From JACVRX01 sp046726315 (lineage in GTDB: Bacteria; Actinomycetota; Actinomycetes; Jiangellales; Jiangellaceae): 64,000 bases of DNA. The stretch's first letter is position 1, and every line of letters starts with the position of its first letter. Made by a program: the position numbers and the translations under genes. Location of the stretch: positions 18,052-82,051 of the forward strand of contig JBKPAG010000018.1 in the NCBI GenBank assembly GCA_046726315.1, read 5' to 3'. Shown here one piece after another: positions 7,137 through 15,773 of the stretch. The notes beneath the pieces were generated by a model. It saw only the letters and a list, made by a program, of their open reading frames with translations. It had not been told where the DNA came from and made no database searches.

Positions 7137-8399
7137 ATGAGAGGTGCCATCCGGCGACGCGGCGACCGGTACGAGTTCGCCGTCCGCATCGACACGACCG
7201 ACGTCGACAATCGGCAGCTGAAGCGGGCCGGGTTCGAGCGACGCAAGGACGCCCAGGGTGGGCTGGACCACGTGCGCGAGCTTGTGAAGCTGGCCGGCGC
7301 GGACGACCGGCTGCGATGTCGGATCGGGAACATGATCTTCAAGGCGAGCTACGGCAAGCCGCTGCCGTCCGTCGACGAGGTGCGTCGTCGACTCGGTGCG
7401 GGCCGCGAGCCCGACGCCCGGACGTACACCGTCGGCGAGTGGCTGGACATCTGGCTCGCCGAGTGCGGTCACCTGGAACCATCGACCTACGGCGACCACG
7501 CGACGATCGTGCGCATCTACCTCAAGCCCCATCTCGGTGACGTGATGCTCGACAAGCTGGACGGCCGTCACATCCGCGCCATGTTCGAGTGGATCAGCGA
7601 GCGCAACGACGTCGTGCGCCAGGCGCGCGAGATCGGCGAGCTGGTGCCGTTCGATCCGCTGGAGGTCCGTCGGCGCGTTCAGGTCGTCGGCCCGACCACG
7701 CAGGGGAAGATTCTTAAGACCCTGCGTGCCGCGCTGAACGTCGCCGCGAACGACGACCATCGGCTGATCGACCGCAACCCGGCGGCACGGTTCAAGCTGC
7801 CGCGCGCCGAACGCAAACCCCGGACGTGGTGGTCGTCCGATCAGGTGCGCCGGTTCCTCGAGGCGACCCGTGACGACCGACTGGTCGCGCTGTACCGGGT
7901 CGCGCTGCTGCGCGGGTTGCGTCGCGGCGAGCTGCTCGCGCTGCGCTGGGCCGATGTCGATCTCGACGCTAGGACTTTGCACGTTCGTGCCGGCAAGACC
8001 GAATCCGCACAGCGCGCCGTGTCCTTGGACCCAGGTTCGGTCGCCGTTCTGCGCGAGCACCGGCGTCGTCAGCTCGAGGAACGCGTTGCGACGTTCGGCG
8101 CGTACGACGATCACGATCTCGTGTTCGCCCGCGAGGACGGCACGCCGATTCCGCCGCATCAGGTGACGCTCGGCTTTCAGCGGCTGGCGCGCCAGCACGG
8201 GTTGCAGGTTATGCGGTTCCATGACGCACGTCACACGGCGGCGTCGATCGCGCTGGAGAGCGGCATCGACATCAAGGTCGTCTCCGACCAGCTTGGCCAC
8301 TCGACCACGCGCATTACCCACGACTTGTACCAGCACGTGGTCCGCCGGCTGCACGACGAGGCCGCCGAGCGCGTCGCGGCGTCGGTCGATCTACCCTGA
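7137..8399 (+). CDS. int: Tyrosine recombinase (integrase)
   Basis: A 420-residue site-specific recombinase that would integrate and excise the element. The N-terminal arm-binding part (about 1-90) is followed by a SAM-like core-binding domain (residues 95-210, TVGEWLDIWLAECGHLEPST) and the catalytic domain. The active-site residues are all present: Arg262 in GLRRGEL, Lys287 in AGKTES, His362 and Arg365 in FHDARH, His388 in QLGHST and the nucleophile Tyr398 in HDLYQH. The gene is intact, unlike much of the element. It faces out of the element, so the right attachment site should lie in the 150 bases beyond 8399. No tRNA gene is seen there. Confidence 0.95.
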   Translation: MRGAIRRRGDRYEFAVRIDTTDVDNRQLKRAGFERRKDAQGGLDHVRELVKLAGADDRLRCRIGNMIFKASYGKPLPSVDEVRRRLGAGREPDARTYTVGEWLDIWLAECGHLEPSTYGDHATIVRIYLKPHLGDVMLDKLDGRHIRAMFEWISERNDVVRQAREIGELVPFDPLEVRRRVQVVGPTTQGKILKTLRAALNVAANDDHRLIDRNPAARFKLPRAERKPRTWWSSDQVRRFLEATRDDRLVALYRVALLRGLRRGELLALRWADVDLDARTLHVRAGKTESAQRAVSLDPGSVAVLREHRRRQLEERVATFGAYDDHDLVFAREDGTPIPPHQVTLGFQRLARQHGLQVMRFHDARHTAASIALESGIDIKVVSDQLGHSTTRITHDLYQHVVRRLHDEAAERVAASVDLP

Positions 8400-8555
8400 C
8401 CGGCCGGTTCGTCGTCGCGTAGCGGCAAACTGGTCGCGAAATGGTCGACAGTCGGTCGCCTCAAACCTCCACAAACGTCGTCGTCGCAGGTCAACGCACC
8501 GCATAGGATGCTAGTTTCCGTTCTGCAGGACCCTTTGGCGAAGGGAGGCGTGCGG
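8400..8555. other. Integrase-side junction of the element
   Basis: A gene-free gap between the integrase and the first host gene. TGGTCG occurs twice in close succession (8430-8445) and may be part of arm sites. The right attachment core should be here or in the 5' end of the HNH gene. It cannot be fixed because the left end is outside the window. No tRNA or tmRNA end is visible. Confidence 0.4.
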
Positions 8556-9062
8556 GTGCAGACCCTCGTGCTCAACGCCTCTTATGAGCCGCTCGCTGTG
8601 GTCTCGGTGCGCCGCGCCGTGGTGTTGGTGCTCACCGAGAAGGCGGTCATGGAGCACGCCGACGAGGAGCGCCCGATCCGTTCGCCCAGCCGCGAGCTAC
8701 CGACCCCGCTCGTGGTTCGCTTGCTGAAGTTTGTCCGGGTGCCGTACCGGCGGAAGTTGCCGTGGTCGCGCCGCGGCGTTCTGGAGCGCGATCGGCAGCG
8801 GTGCGCATATTGCGCCGGACGCGCGAACACCATCGATCACCTGGTGCCGGTGTCTCGCGGCGGCGAGGAACGCAGCTGGCTGAACACGGTCAGCGCGTGT
8901 GTGCCGTGTAACCAGGCCAAGGCCGATCGCACGCCTGACGAAGCCGGCATGCGCCTGCTGCTCGCGCCGCGCGAGCCGAAGGCGCACACCGCCCTGGTGC
9001 TCGCTATCGGGGTGACGGCGGCGCAGAGCTTGCCGGAGTGGCTGGTCACCGCCACGGCCTGA
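8556..9062 (+). CDS. HNH endonuclease
   Basis: A 168-residue protein of the chromosomal HNH family common in actinobacteria. The N-terminus (VQTLVLNASYEPLAVVSVRR) is the family hallmark. The HNH zinc module is CAYCAGRANTIDHLVPVSRG followed about 25 residues on by CVPCNQAKAD, giving two CxxC pairs around the catalytic DH. GTG 8556 was chosen because AAGGGAGG lies 7 bases upstream. GTG 8550 is too close to it. The physiological role of this family is unknown. It is not obviously part of the neighbouring element, although it borders it. Confidence 0.85.
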   Translation: MQTLVLNASYEPLAVVSVRRAVVLVLTEKAVMEHADEERPIRSPSRELPTPLVVRLLKFVRVPYRRKLPWSRRGVLERDRQRCAYCAGRANTIDHLVPVSRGGEERSWLNTVSACVPCNQAKADRTPDEAGMRLLLAPREPKAHTALVLAIGVTAAQSLPEWLVTATA

Positions 9063-9164
9063 CGCTCGACGGCCGTGTACCGGCGCCCATTGTGAGATCG
9101 CTCATGGTGATCTCGGCCGTCCGCCCCGGATACTGCCAATAAGGAGCGTCGAAGGGAGCCCGAT

Positions 9165-10358
9165 ATGAGCCGGCTCGCCCGGACGGAGGGCCTGTCCGAG
9201 GTTCAGGCGGAGATCGTCGCGACGGTGCGCTCCTTCGTCGACAAGGAGATCATCCCCATCGCCAGCGAACTCGAGCATGCCGACGAGTACCCGACCAAGA
9301 TCGTGGAAGGCTTGCAGGAGCTGGGCCTGTTCGGCATCACCATCCCCGAGGAGTTCGGCGGTCTCGGCGAGTCGTTGTTGACGTACGCGCTGGCAGTCGA
9401 GGAATTGGCCCGTGGGTGGATGAGCGTGTCCGGCATCGTCAACACGCACTTCATCGTCGCGTGGATGCTCGTCCAGCACGGAACCGACGAACAGAAACGG
9501 CGCCTGCTCCCGCCGATGGCCGAGGGGTCCGTCCGCGGCGCGTTTTCGATGTCCGAGCCGGGCTGCGGCTCGGACGTGGCCGCGATCCGCACCAAAGCAA
9601 CCCGCGTCGACGACGGGTACCGCATCGACGGGCAGAAGATGTGGCTGACCAACGGCGGCTCGGCCAACTTGGTGGCCGTTCTGGTGAAGACCGACGAGGG
9701 CGCCGAGTCGGTCTACCGGAACATGACCACGTTTCTGGTGGAGAAGGAGCCCGGCTTCGGCGAGGTCGCACCGGGTCTGACTGTCCCTGGCAAGATCGAC
9801 AAGATGGGGTACAAGGGCGTCGACACCACCGAGCTGGTGTTCGACGGATACCGGATCGGCTCCGAGACGATCCTCGGTGGTGAGCCCGGCAAGGGCTTCT
9901 ACCAGATGATGGACGGCGTCGAAGTCGGCCGTGTGAACGTCGCGGCTCGTGGCTGTGGTGTCGCCCACCGCGCCTTCGAGCTGGCGATCGCCTATGCCCA
10001 GCAACGGGAGACGTTCGGCAAGTTGATCGCCGACCACCAGGCCGTCCAGTTCCGTCTCGCCGACATGGCCGTCAAGGTGGAGGCCGCCCACCAGATGATG
10101 GTCATGGCAGCGCGCACCAAGGATTCCGGCCGCCGCAACGACCTCGAGGCGGGCATGGCCAAATATCTGGCGAGCGAGTATTGCAAGGAGGTCGTCGAGG
10201 ACTCGTTCCGCATCCACGGTGGATATGGCTATTCCAAGGAGTACGAAATCGAGCGCCTGTATCGAGACGCCCCCATGCTGCTCATCGGCGAGGGGACGGC
10301 AGACATCCAGCGCATGATCATCGGTCGGCGTCTGCTGGAGGAGTATGCCCTGCGCTGA
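9165..10358 (+). CDS. Acyl-CoA dehydrogenase
   Basis: A 397-residue flavoprotein that introduces a double bond at C2-C3 of an acyl-CoA thioester. The helical N-domain, a middle beta domain with the family signature AFSMSEPGCGSDV (about 127-140) and WLTNGGSANL, and the C-terminal helical domain are complete. The catalytic base is probably the Glu of IGEGTADIQ near residue 373, and GGYGYSKEYEIERLYRDA is the FAD/tetramer signature. The substrate chain cannot be read from sequence. The gene starts at ATG 9165 after AAGGGAG and appears to stand alone. Confidence 0.9.
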   Translation: MSRLARTEGLSEVQAEIVATVRSFVDKEIIPIASELEHADEYPTKIVEGLQELGLFGITIPEEFGGLGESLLTYALAVEELARGWMSVSGIVNTHFIVAWMLVQHGTDEQKRRLLPPMAEGSVRGAFSMSEPGCGSDVAAIRTKATRVDDGYRIDGQKMWLTNGGSANLVAVLVKTDEGAESVYRNMTTFLVEKEPGFGEVAPGLTVPGKIDKMGYKGVDTTELVFDGYRIGSETILGGEPGKGFYQMMDGVEVGRVNVAARGCGVAHRAFELAIAYAQQRETFGKLIADHQAVQFRLADMAVKVEAAHQMMVMAARTKDSGRRNDLEAGMAKYLASEYCKEVVEDSFRIHGGYGYSKEYEIERLYRDAPMLLIGEGTADIQRMIIGRRLLEEYALR

Positions 10359-10429
10359 CCACGGCGGCGCTGGTGATCTGAGGTCCGACGGAGCAGACTG
10401 CCGGTGTACTGATCACCAGGAGGTCTCCG

Positions 10430-10897
10430 ATGGCCAGCCCAGTACCAGGACTCCCGACCGGTCTCTCTGTCGGGACCTATGACTCCTACACCGACGCACA
10501 GAAGGCCGTCGACCATCTGGCCGACCAGAAGTTCCCGGTCCAGAACCTTGCCATCGTCGGCACCGACCTGCGCCAGGTGGAGCGCGTCACCGGGCGGCTG
10601 AGCTGGGGCAAGGTCGCCCTCGGCGGGCTCGCGAGCGGCGCCTGGATCGGCTTGTTCGTGGGCTTGCTGCTCGGCCTGTTCACGAATGAGGGTTGGGGCC
10701 AGATCATCCTGTTCAGCATGTTGTGGGGTGCGGTGTTCATGCTGATCCTGGCTCTAGTCGGGTACGCCTTTACCGGTGGCCGGCGCGACTTCACCAGCCA
10801 GAGCGTCACCATCGCGAACCATTACGAAATCTTCTGCCAGCACCAGCACGCTGACCGGGCACGGGAGCTGCTGGCGAAGTTGTCGCTGACGACCTGA
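10430..10897 (+). CDS. General stress protein (GSP17M-like) with glycine-rich membrane segments
   Basis: A 155-residue protein. Residues 15-60 (VGTYDSYTDAQKAVDHLADQ and FPVQNLAIVGTDL) form the general stress protein 17M-like fold. Two glycine-rich hydrophobic helices follow (KVALGGLASGAWIGLFVGLL and IILFSMLWGAVFMLILALVG). The C-terminal strand pair (YEIFCQHQHADRARELL) is typical of the family. It is probably an inner-membrane stress protein of unknown mechanism. AGGAGGT lies 7 bases before ATG 10430. Its stop is six bases from the convergent corA stop. Confidence 0.85.
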   Translation: MASPVPGLPTGLSVGTYDSYTDAQKAVDHLADQKFPVQNLAIVGTDLRQVERVTGRLSWGKVALGGLASGAWIGLFVGLLLGLFTNEGWGQIILFSMLWGAVFMLILALVGYAFTGGRRDFTSQSVTIANHYEIFCQHQHADRARELLAKLSLTT

Positions 10898-10903
10898 TCG
10901 CGG

Positions 10904-11893
10904 CTACAGCCAGCCGTTGCGCTTGAAGCCCCGGTACAGCAGGACGCACGTGATTGCGATCACCGCCAGGATGAGTGGATACCCGAACCGCCAGGTGAGC
11001 TCGGGCATGAACTCGAAGTTCATCCCGTAGATGCCGGCAATGGCAGTGGGCACCGCGACTATCGCTGCCCACGCCGTGATCTTCCGCACGTCTTCGTTCT
11101 GCGCGATCGAGAGCTGTGCGTGGTTCACCTGCAGCAGCGAGGTGAGCAGCTCGTCGTAGCCGGCGATAGTCTCCTGGACCCGCGTGAGGTGGTCCTCCAC
11201 GTCCCGGAAGTACTCGCGCACCTTCGGATCCACCACATCGAGCTGAGTCCCCGAGAGCAGACGCAATGGATGAACAAGCGGGTTGACGCAGCGGCGTAAC
11301 TCCAGCAGCTCGCGCTTGACCTGGTATATGGGCCCAGGATCGCGGCCACGCCGGTCTGAAAAGGCATGCTCCTCGATCTGGTCGATGTCGGCATCGAGGT
11401 GGTCAGCGACGTCGAGGTAGGTGTCGACGACCTGGTCAGCGATCGCGTAGAGGACCGCAGATGGTCCGCGGGACAGCATGTCCGGGTCACCTTGCACCCG
11501 GTCGCGTACCGGCTTCAGGGCTCCGTGCTCGCCGTGTCGCACGGTGACGACGAAACAGTCGCCGAGGAAGACCATGATCTCCCCGGTCCCGACGATCTCG
11601 CTGGTTTCGGTCACGGCCGCGTGCGGTATGTACCGCACCGTCTTCAGCACGGCGAACAGGCTGTCGCCGTACAGGTCGAGCTTCGGCCGCTGGTGAGCGT
11701 GAACGGCATCCTCGACGGCGAGCGGATGCAGCGAGAACTCCTGGGCGATATCGGACAGTTCCACCTCGTCCGGTTCGTGGAGGCCGATCCAGACGAAGCC
11801 GCCATCGGCCCTGGCAAGGTCGACGGCCTCGTGGTGGCCTGCAACGCTTTCCCGCATACCGTCGCGGTACAACGCCCAGTCGACGATGGTCAT
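10904..11893 (-). CDS. corA: CorA-type magnesium/cobalt transporter
   Basis: A 329-residue divalent-cation channel subunit. A large cytoplasmic alpha/beta domain comes first (FVWIGLHEPDEVELSDIAQE, then HPLAVEDAVHAHQRPKLDLY). A long stalk helix follows, then two C-terminal membrane helices with the signature YGMNFEFMPEL between them. The GMN motif is the ion-selectivity loop. The C-terminus is basic (YRGFKRNGWL), as is usual. The gene is complete, starts at ATG 11893, and lies alone between two convergent or divergent units. Confidence 0.95.
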   Translation of the reverse strand: MTIVDWALYRDGMRESVAGHHEAVDLARADGGFVWIGLHEPDEVELSDIAQEFSLHPLAVEDAVHAHQRPKLDLYGDSLFAVLKTVRYIPHAAVTETSEIVGTGEIMVFLGDCFVVTVRHGEHGALKPVRDRVQGDPDMLSRGPSAVLYAIADQVVDTYLDVADHLDADIDQIEEHAFSDRRGRDPGPIYQVKRELLELRRCVNPLVHPLRLLSGTQLDVVDPKVREYFRDVEDHLTRVQETIAGYDELLTSLLQVNHAQLSIAQNEDVRKITAWAAIVAVPTAIAGIYGMNFEFMPELTWRFGYPLILAVIAITCVLLYRGFKRNGWL

Positions 11894-11986
11894 GGGTACA
11901 CCCTGCCACTCACGGCGCTGACGCTGCGCGCTCGATGGTATCCCCGGTGGGCAGCCGAACTCTGTGTTGGCAGCCCTGCTCGAGCC

Positions 11987-13252
11987 TCAGGGCGCGACGT
12001 CCCGGACGAGGAGGTCCGGCCACGTCTCCCGGCGTACCACCAAGCGCGCCTGTCCGTCGGTCGCAAAAACGACCGGTATGCGCCGTGCGCCGTTGTAGTT
12101 GTTCGACATCGTGTAGCAGTACGCGCCGGTGACAGGGACCGCGAGGAGGTCGCCGACCGCGGCGTCCTGCAACGGCACGCTCTCGCTCAGCACGTCGCCC
12201 GACTCGCAGTGCCGGCCGACGACGGTGACCGGCTGGCCGCCGCCGACCCGGTTGGCGACGGTGGCCTCGAACCGCTGCCCGACGAGGGCGACCTCCAGGT
12301 TGTCGCCCATCCCGCCATCGACGGCGACGAAGGTGGTCTTGCCAGGTTTCACGGTCGTCACGGTGTAGACGGTGATGGCGCTGGACGCGACCATGCTCCG
12401 GCCCGGCTCGATGAGAATGCGGGCGTCGCCGGGCAGGTGCGCGCGGGCGGCAGCGACGAGAACGTCGAGATATTCGTCCAGGCTCGGCGGGTAGTCGGTG
12501 TAGGTGTACCGGGCCCCCAGCCCGCCGCCCAGGTCGTAGACCGAGAAGCGCCCCAGCCCGGCGAGCGGCTCGACCGCCGCAGCGAGCTCCTCGGCGACCA
12601 TGATCTGGGAGCCGACGTGGGTGTGCAGCCCGTCCATCCGCAGCCGATCGCTGCGCTGGATGCGAGCAATCGCCTGGCGGGCCGCGGGCACCGAGAGTCC
12701 GAACTTCGAGCCCTCGTGGCCGGTGGCGTGCGCGGCGTGGGTCGACGCCTGGATTCCCGGGATGACCCGCACCAGGCAACTCTGTTCACGCCCGGCCGGC
12801 ACCACGGCTTCGAGTCGGTCGATGTCGTCGAAGTTGTCGACGACGACGGTACCTACGCCGGCCTCGACTGCAAGCTGGATCTCCTCGGTTGTCTTCGCGT
12901 TCCCGTGCAACACCAGGGTTGCCGGATCGGCACCGGCGGCAAGCGCGGTGAGGATCTCGCCACCACCGGCGACGTCGATCCACAGACCTTCGTCGACCAT
13001 CACTCGCTGCACTGCGGTGCACGGGAACGCCTTCGAGGCGAAGACAACCTGCGAGTCCGGCCAGCGGGCGGCGAGGCCCTCCCGGTAGTCCCGCGCCCGC
13101 TGCCGCACCGTCTCCTCGGCGACCACCAGCACCGGTGTGCCGTAGTCGCGGGCGAGTTCGTCCGGCCGGCAGCCACCGACCACGAGCATGCCGTCGTCGG
13201 CGAGCCGGGTGCCGGGCGGGAACAGGCCGACGAGTTCGTCGACGGCCGTCAC
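11987..13252 (-). CDS. lysA: Diaminopimelate decarboxylase-like PLP enzyme (fold III)
   Basis: A 421-residue enzyme of the alanine-racemase-fold decarboxylases. The PLP lysine is in VVFASKAFP (about residue 73). HGNAKTTEEI, HTHVGSQI, DLGGGLGARY and EPGRSMVA line the cofactor pocket, and the catalytic cysteine is in GRHCESGD. GAYCYTMSNNYNG closes the fold. These details fit meso-diaminopimelate decarboxylase, the last step of lysine synthesis. The gene is not beside argS, hom or thrC, its usual partners. It is the last gene of an APC permease-stress protein operon and may be a paralogue acting on another diamino acid. GTG 13252 overlaps the upstream stop (GTGA). Confidence 0.85.
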   Translation of the reverse strand: MTAVDELVGLFPPGTRLADDGMLVVGGCRPDELARDYGTPVLVVAEETVRQRARDYREGLAARWPDSQVVFASKAFPCTAVQRVMVDEGLWIDVAGGGEILTALAAGADPATLVLHGNAKTTEEIQLAVEAGVGTVVVDNFDDIDRLEAVVPAGREQSCLVRVIPGIQASTHAAHATGHEGSKFGLSVPAARQAIARIQRSDRLRMDGLHTHVGSQIMVAEELAAAVEPLAGLGRFSVYDLGGGLGARYTYTDYPPSLDEYLDVLVAAARAHLPGDARILIEPGRSMVASSAITVYTVTTVKPGKTTFVAVDGGMGDNLEVALVGQRFEATVANRVGGGQPVTVVGRHCESGDVLSESVPLQDAAVGDLLAVPVTGAYCYTMSNNYNGARRIPVVFATDGQARLVVRRETWPDLLVRDVAP

Positions 13253-14154
13253 TGGTCAGCCAACTCCTCCGCAGCTGCTCTCGGAACGACGACGACGGGC
13301 ACCGGGGAATGCCGGACGATCTTGCCGGCTCGGGACCCGAGGAACACCTGCGCAGCCGGCCCGACCGTGCTCGAGCCGACGGCGAGGACGTCGCCGTCGC
13401 GCCACTCGATGTCGTCCAGCGCCTCGTCCCAGTCCTCGCCGTACGCGATCACCACCTCTAGCGAAGATGGGGCGACATGCAGATCCGTGGCCTGTTGAAT
13501 GGCCTTCTGGGCGGCCGCCTCAATGCCTGCGGCCCAGTCGGCCACGACCTCTTCTGCCTCGACGCGGAACCGGGTGGTCGTCGGGGGCGGCGGCTGAACG
13601 GCGAACGAGGCCAGCCGCAAGGTGGCGCCCATCCGGACCGCCACGACGCCGGCTGCGACGACTAGGTCGTCGGCCTGATCGGACCCGCCATACGCGACGG
13701 TGACCCGGGTGACCCGGCCACCGGGTCCGCTGCGGAACCCGCGGGTCGCGAGCGCCAGCGGGTATGCGGAGCTGTGCAACAGCCGGTCGGTGACGCTGCC
13801 GAATGCGATGCGCCCGAATACCCCGCCGGAGGCCGAGCCGAGCACGATCAGGGTCGCGTCGTGCTGCTCGGCGACCTCCAGCAGGCCGCTGGGAGCAGAT
13901 CGCGCCCGGTGCGCGGAGAAGGTCGCCGAGACGTCAGCGGGCAGGTCGGCCCTGGCCCGGTCCAGCGCCTGCTGAGCGACGTCATCGAGGTAGGACTGGT
14001 ATTCGGCGTCGACGCGAGCAGGGCTCGGGAACCAGGGCGCCGGGACGACGGTACACACAAGCAGGTTGTCACCCGCGGAGCTGGCGAGCATGGCGGCCAG
14101 GTTCAACGCGGCTCGATCCCGTCCTTCCGGCGGGTAGCCGACGACGATGCTCAT
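13249..14154 (-). CDS. Tandem-domain universal stress protein
   Basis: A 301-residue protein with two UspA domains. The first starts MSIVVGYPPEGRDRAALN and ends with the nucleotide loop LIVLGSASGGVFGRIAFGS (G-x2-G-x9-G-S type). The second starts RVTVAYGGSDQADDLVV and ends VLAVGSSTVGPAAQVFLGS. It probably binds ATP and acts in stress or dormancy. ATG 14154 overlaps the permease stop (ATGA), and its own stop overlaps the decarboxylase start. The three genes therefore form a tightly coupled operon, and the stress protein may regulate or respond to amino acid import. Confidence 0.85.
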   Translation of the reverse strand: MSIVVGYPPEGRDRAALNLAAMLASSAGDNLLVCTVVPAPWFPSPARVDAEYQSYLDDVAQQALDRARADLPADVSATFSAHRARSAPSGLLEVAEQHDATLIVLGSASGGVFGRIAFGSVTDRLLHSSAYPLALATRGFRSGPGGRVTRVTVAYGGSDQADDLVVAAGVVAVRMGATLRLASFAVQPPPPTTTRFRVEAEEVVADWAAGIEAAAQKAIQQATDLHVAPSSLEVVIAYGEDWDEALDDIEWRDGDVLAVGSSTVGPAAQVFLGSRAGKIVRHSPVPVVVVPRAAAEELADQ

Positions 14155-15602
14155 ATCTCTTCTTCCGATCCCAACGCCAGGCCGACGTGCTCGTGCCGCC
14201 CGAGATGCGAGTGGTGTCTGCTGTAGAAGAAGTACCAGACCAACGCGACGGCGACCCAGATGAGGAATACGTAGATCGTCACTGCTCGCAGGTCCAGCAC
14301 AATCCATAGCGCGCCGGCGATCGACAGGAGCGGAGTGATCGGATAGAGCGGGACCCTGAAGCCGCGTGGCAGGTCAGGATCAGTTCGCCGGAGGACCATC
14401 ACCCCGATCGACACGACGATGAATGCGACCAGAGTGCCGATGCTGGTCATCTCGGCCAGGAAGTTGATCGGGATCAGGCCGGCCAGCAGGCAGATCACCA
14501 CCGCAACGATGATGGTGTTCGGGACCGGCGTGAGGGTCCGGGGGTTCACCTTGTGGAACAGTTCCGGGATCATGCCGTCTCGCGACATCGCGAACAGGAT
14601 GCGGGTCTGGCCGTAGAGAACGACCAGGGTCACGCTGAAGATCGAGATGATCGCACCGGCGGCCAGGACGGTGCCGGGCCAGGTGGAGCCGGTCACGTTC
14701 TCCAGGATCTGGGCGAGCCCGGCTTCCTGGCCCTCGAAGTTCTCAGCCGGCTGGGCGGCCACGGCGACGAGGGAGGTCAACACGTAGAGCGTGGTCACAG
14801 TCAGCAGGGCGATCAATATGGCTAGTGGCAGGTTCCGTCGTGGGTTTTTCGCCTCTTCGCCGGCTGTGGATACGGCATCCAGCCCAATGTAGGAGAAGAA
14901 GATGATGCCGGCCGCGGATGTGACCCCACTGAGGCCGAACGGGGCGAAGTCGGCCATGTTGTCCGAGTTCCAGCCCTGGATGGCAATGATGATGAACATG
15001 ATCAGGATGGCGATCTTGATCGCCACCATCACGGCGTTGACCGTTGCGGACTCGCTCGCGCCACGGATGAGCAGCAGAGCGCACAGGACTACCAGGATGA
15101 CCGCGGGCAGGTTGAAGATGCCGCCCTGCTCCGGGGCCTGGGACAGCGCATTCGGTATCTCGAAGCCGAATAGGTTGTCCAACAGCTGGTTGAGGTACTC
15201 CGACCAACCCACGGCGACGGCCGCTGCGGACACGCCGTACTCCAGTAGAAGACACGCAGCGACGCCCATTGCCGCCAGCTCGCCGAGTGTTACGTAGGTG
15301 TACGAGTACGACGACCCAGAAACCGGGACTGCGCCGGCGAGTTCGGCGTAGCAGACCGCCGTCAGACCCGCGACGGCGCCTGCGATGACGAACGACCAGA
15401 TGACTGCTGGTCCGGCGACCGGCACGGCCTGGGACAACACGAAGAAGATCCCCGTGCCGATCGTCCCGCCGATGCCGATCGCGGACAGCTGAGCCAACCC
15501 GATGCTTCGTTCGAGCTCGCTGCGGTCTGTGTCCGTCCCGGTCTCGACAGTCATCTCCGTGACTGGCTTGCGTCGCAGGATCTGTGTTCGCAGCGTCGCC
15601 AT
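14151..15602 (-). CDS. APC-family amino acid permease (cationic type)
   Basis: A 483-residue inner-membrane transporter with about 12 hydrophobic helices. The N-terminal RSIGLAQLSAIGIGGTIGTG is the APC substrate-binding loop of helix 1 and resembles cationic amino acid transporters, as does IIFFSYIGLDAVSTAGEEAK in helix 6. ATG 15602 is preferred over the upstream ATG because GGAGGAG sits directly before it. It is first in an operon with a universal stress protein and a LysA-type decarboxylase, so a basic amino acid is the likely cargo. The C-terminus (FYSRHHSHLGRHEH) is rich in histidine. Confidence 0.9.
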   Translation of the reverse strand: MATLRTQILRRKPVTEMTVETGTDTDRSELERSIGLAQLSAIGIGGTIGTGIFFVLSQAVPVAGPAVIWSFVIAGAVAGLTAVCYAELAGAVPVSGSSYSYTYVTLGELAAMGVAACLLLEYGVSAAAVAVGWSEYLNQLLDNLFGFEIPNALSQAPEQGGIFNLPAVILVVLCALLLIRGASESATVNAVMVAIKIAILIMFIIIAIQGWNSDNMADFAPFGLSGVTSAAGIIFFSYIGLDAVSTAGEEAKNPRRNLPLAILIALLTVTTLYVLTSLVAVAAQPAENFEGQEAGLAQILENVTGSTWPGTVLAAGAIISIFSVTLVVLYGQTRILFAMSRDGMIPELFHKVNPRTLTPVPNTIIVAVVICLLAGLIPINFLAEMTSIGTLVAFIVVSIGVMVLRRTDPDLPRGFRVPLYPITPLLSIAGALWIVLDLRAVTIYVFLIWVAVALVWYFFYSRHHSHLGRHEHVGLALGSEEEI

Positions 15603-15773
15603 CGCTCCTCCAGCCATCCGACGGACGCGCTCGCCCGCTCGCCGAGACCCGGTCCCGATGGCCCGACCGTAGGATCGTGCGGTCCTAGCGGGAAGGCGAC
15701 AGGACGTCGATCAAGTAGCCGTCCGTTGGACACGGTGGCCAACAACGTTGACGCGGGCGAGCGCGCCCCGCCC

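Noticed and set aside
6783..8354. A 523-codon open frame on the minus strand
   Set aside because: Only its last 92 codons (the XRE repressor) are real; the rest is antisense to the integrase.
8400..8555. tRNA gene as attachment site
   Set aside because: No cloverleaf or conserved TTCGA arm can be read next to the integrase.
11366..13498. A 710-codon open frame on the plus strand opposite corA and lysA
   Set aside because: It is the antisense shadow of two well-recognised genes; composition is rich in R, V, D and H with no motifs.
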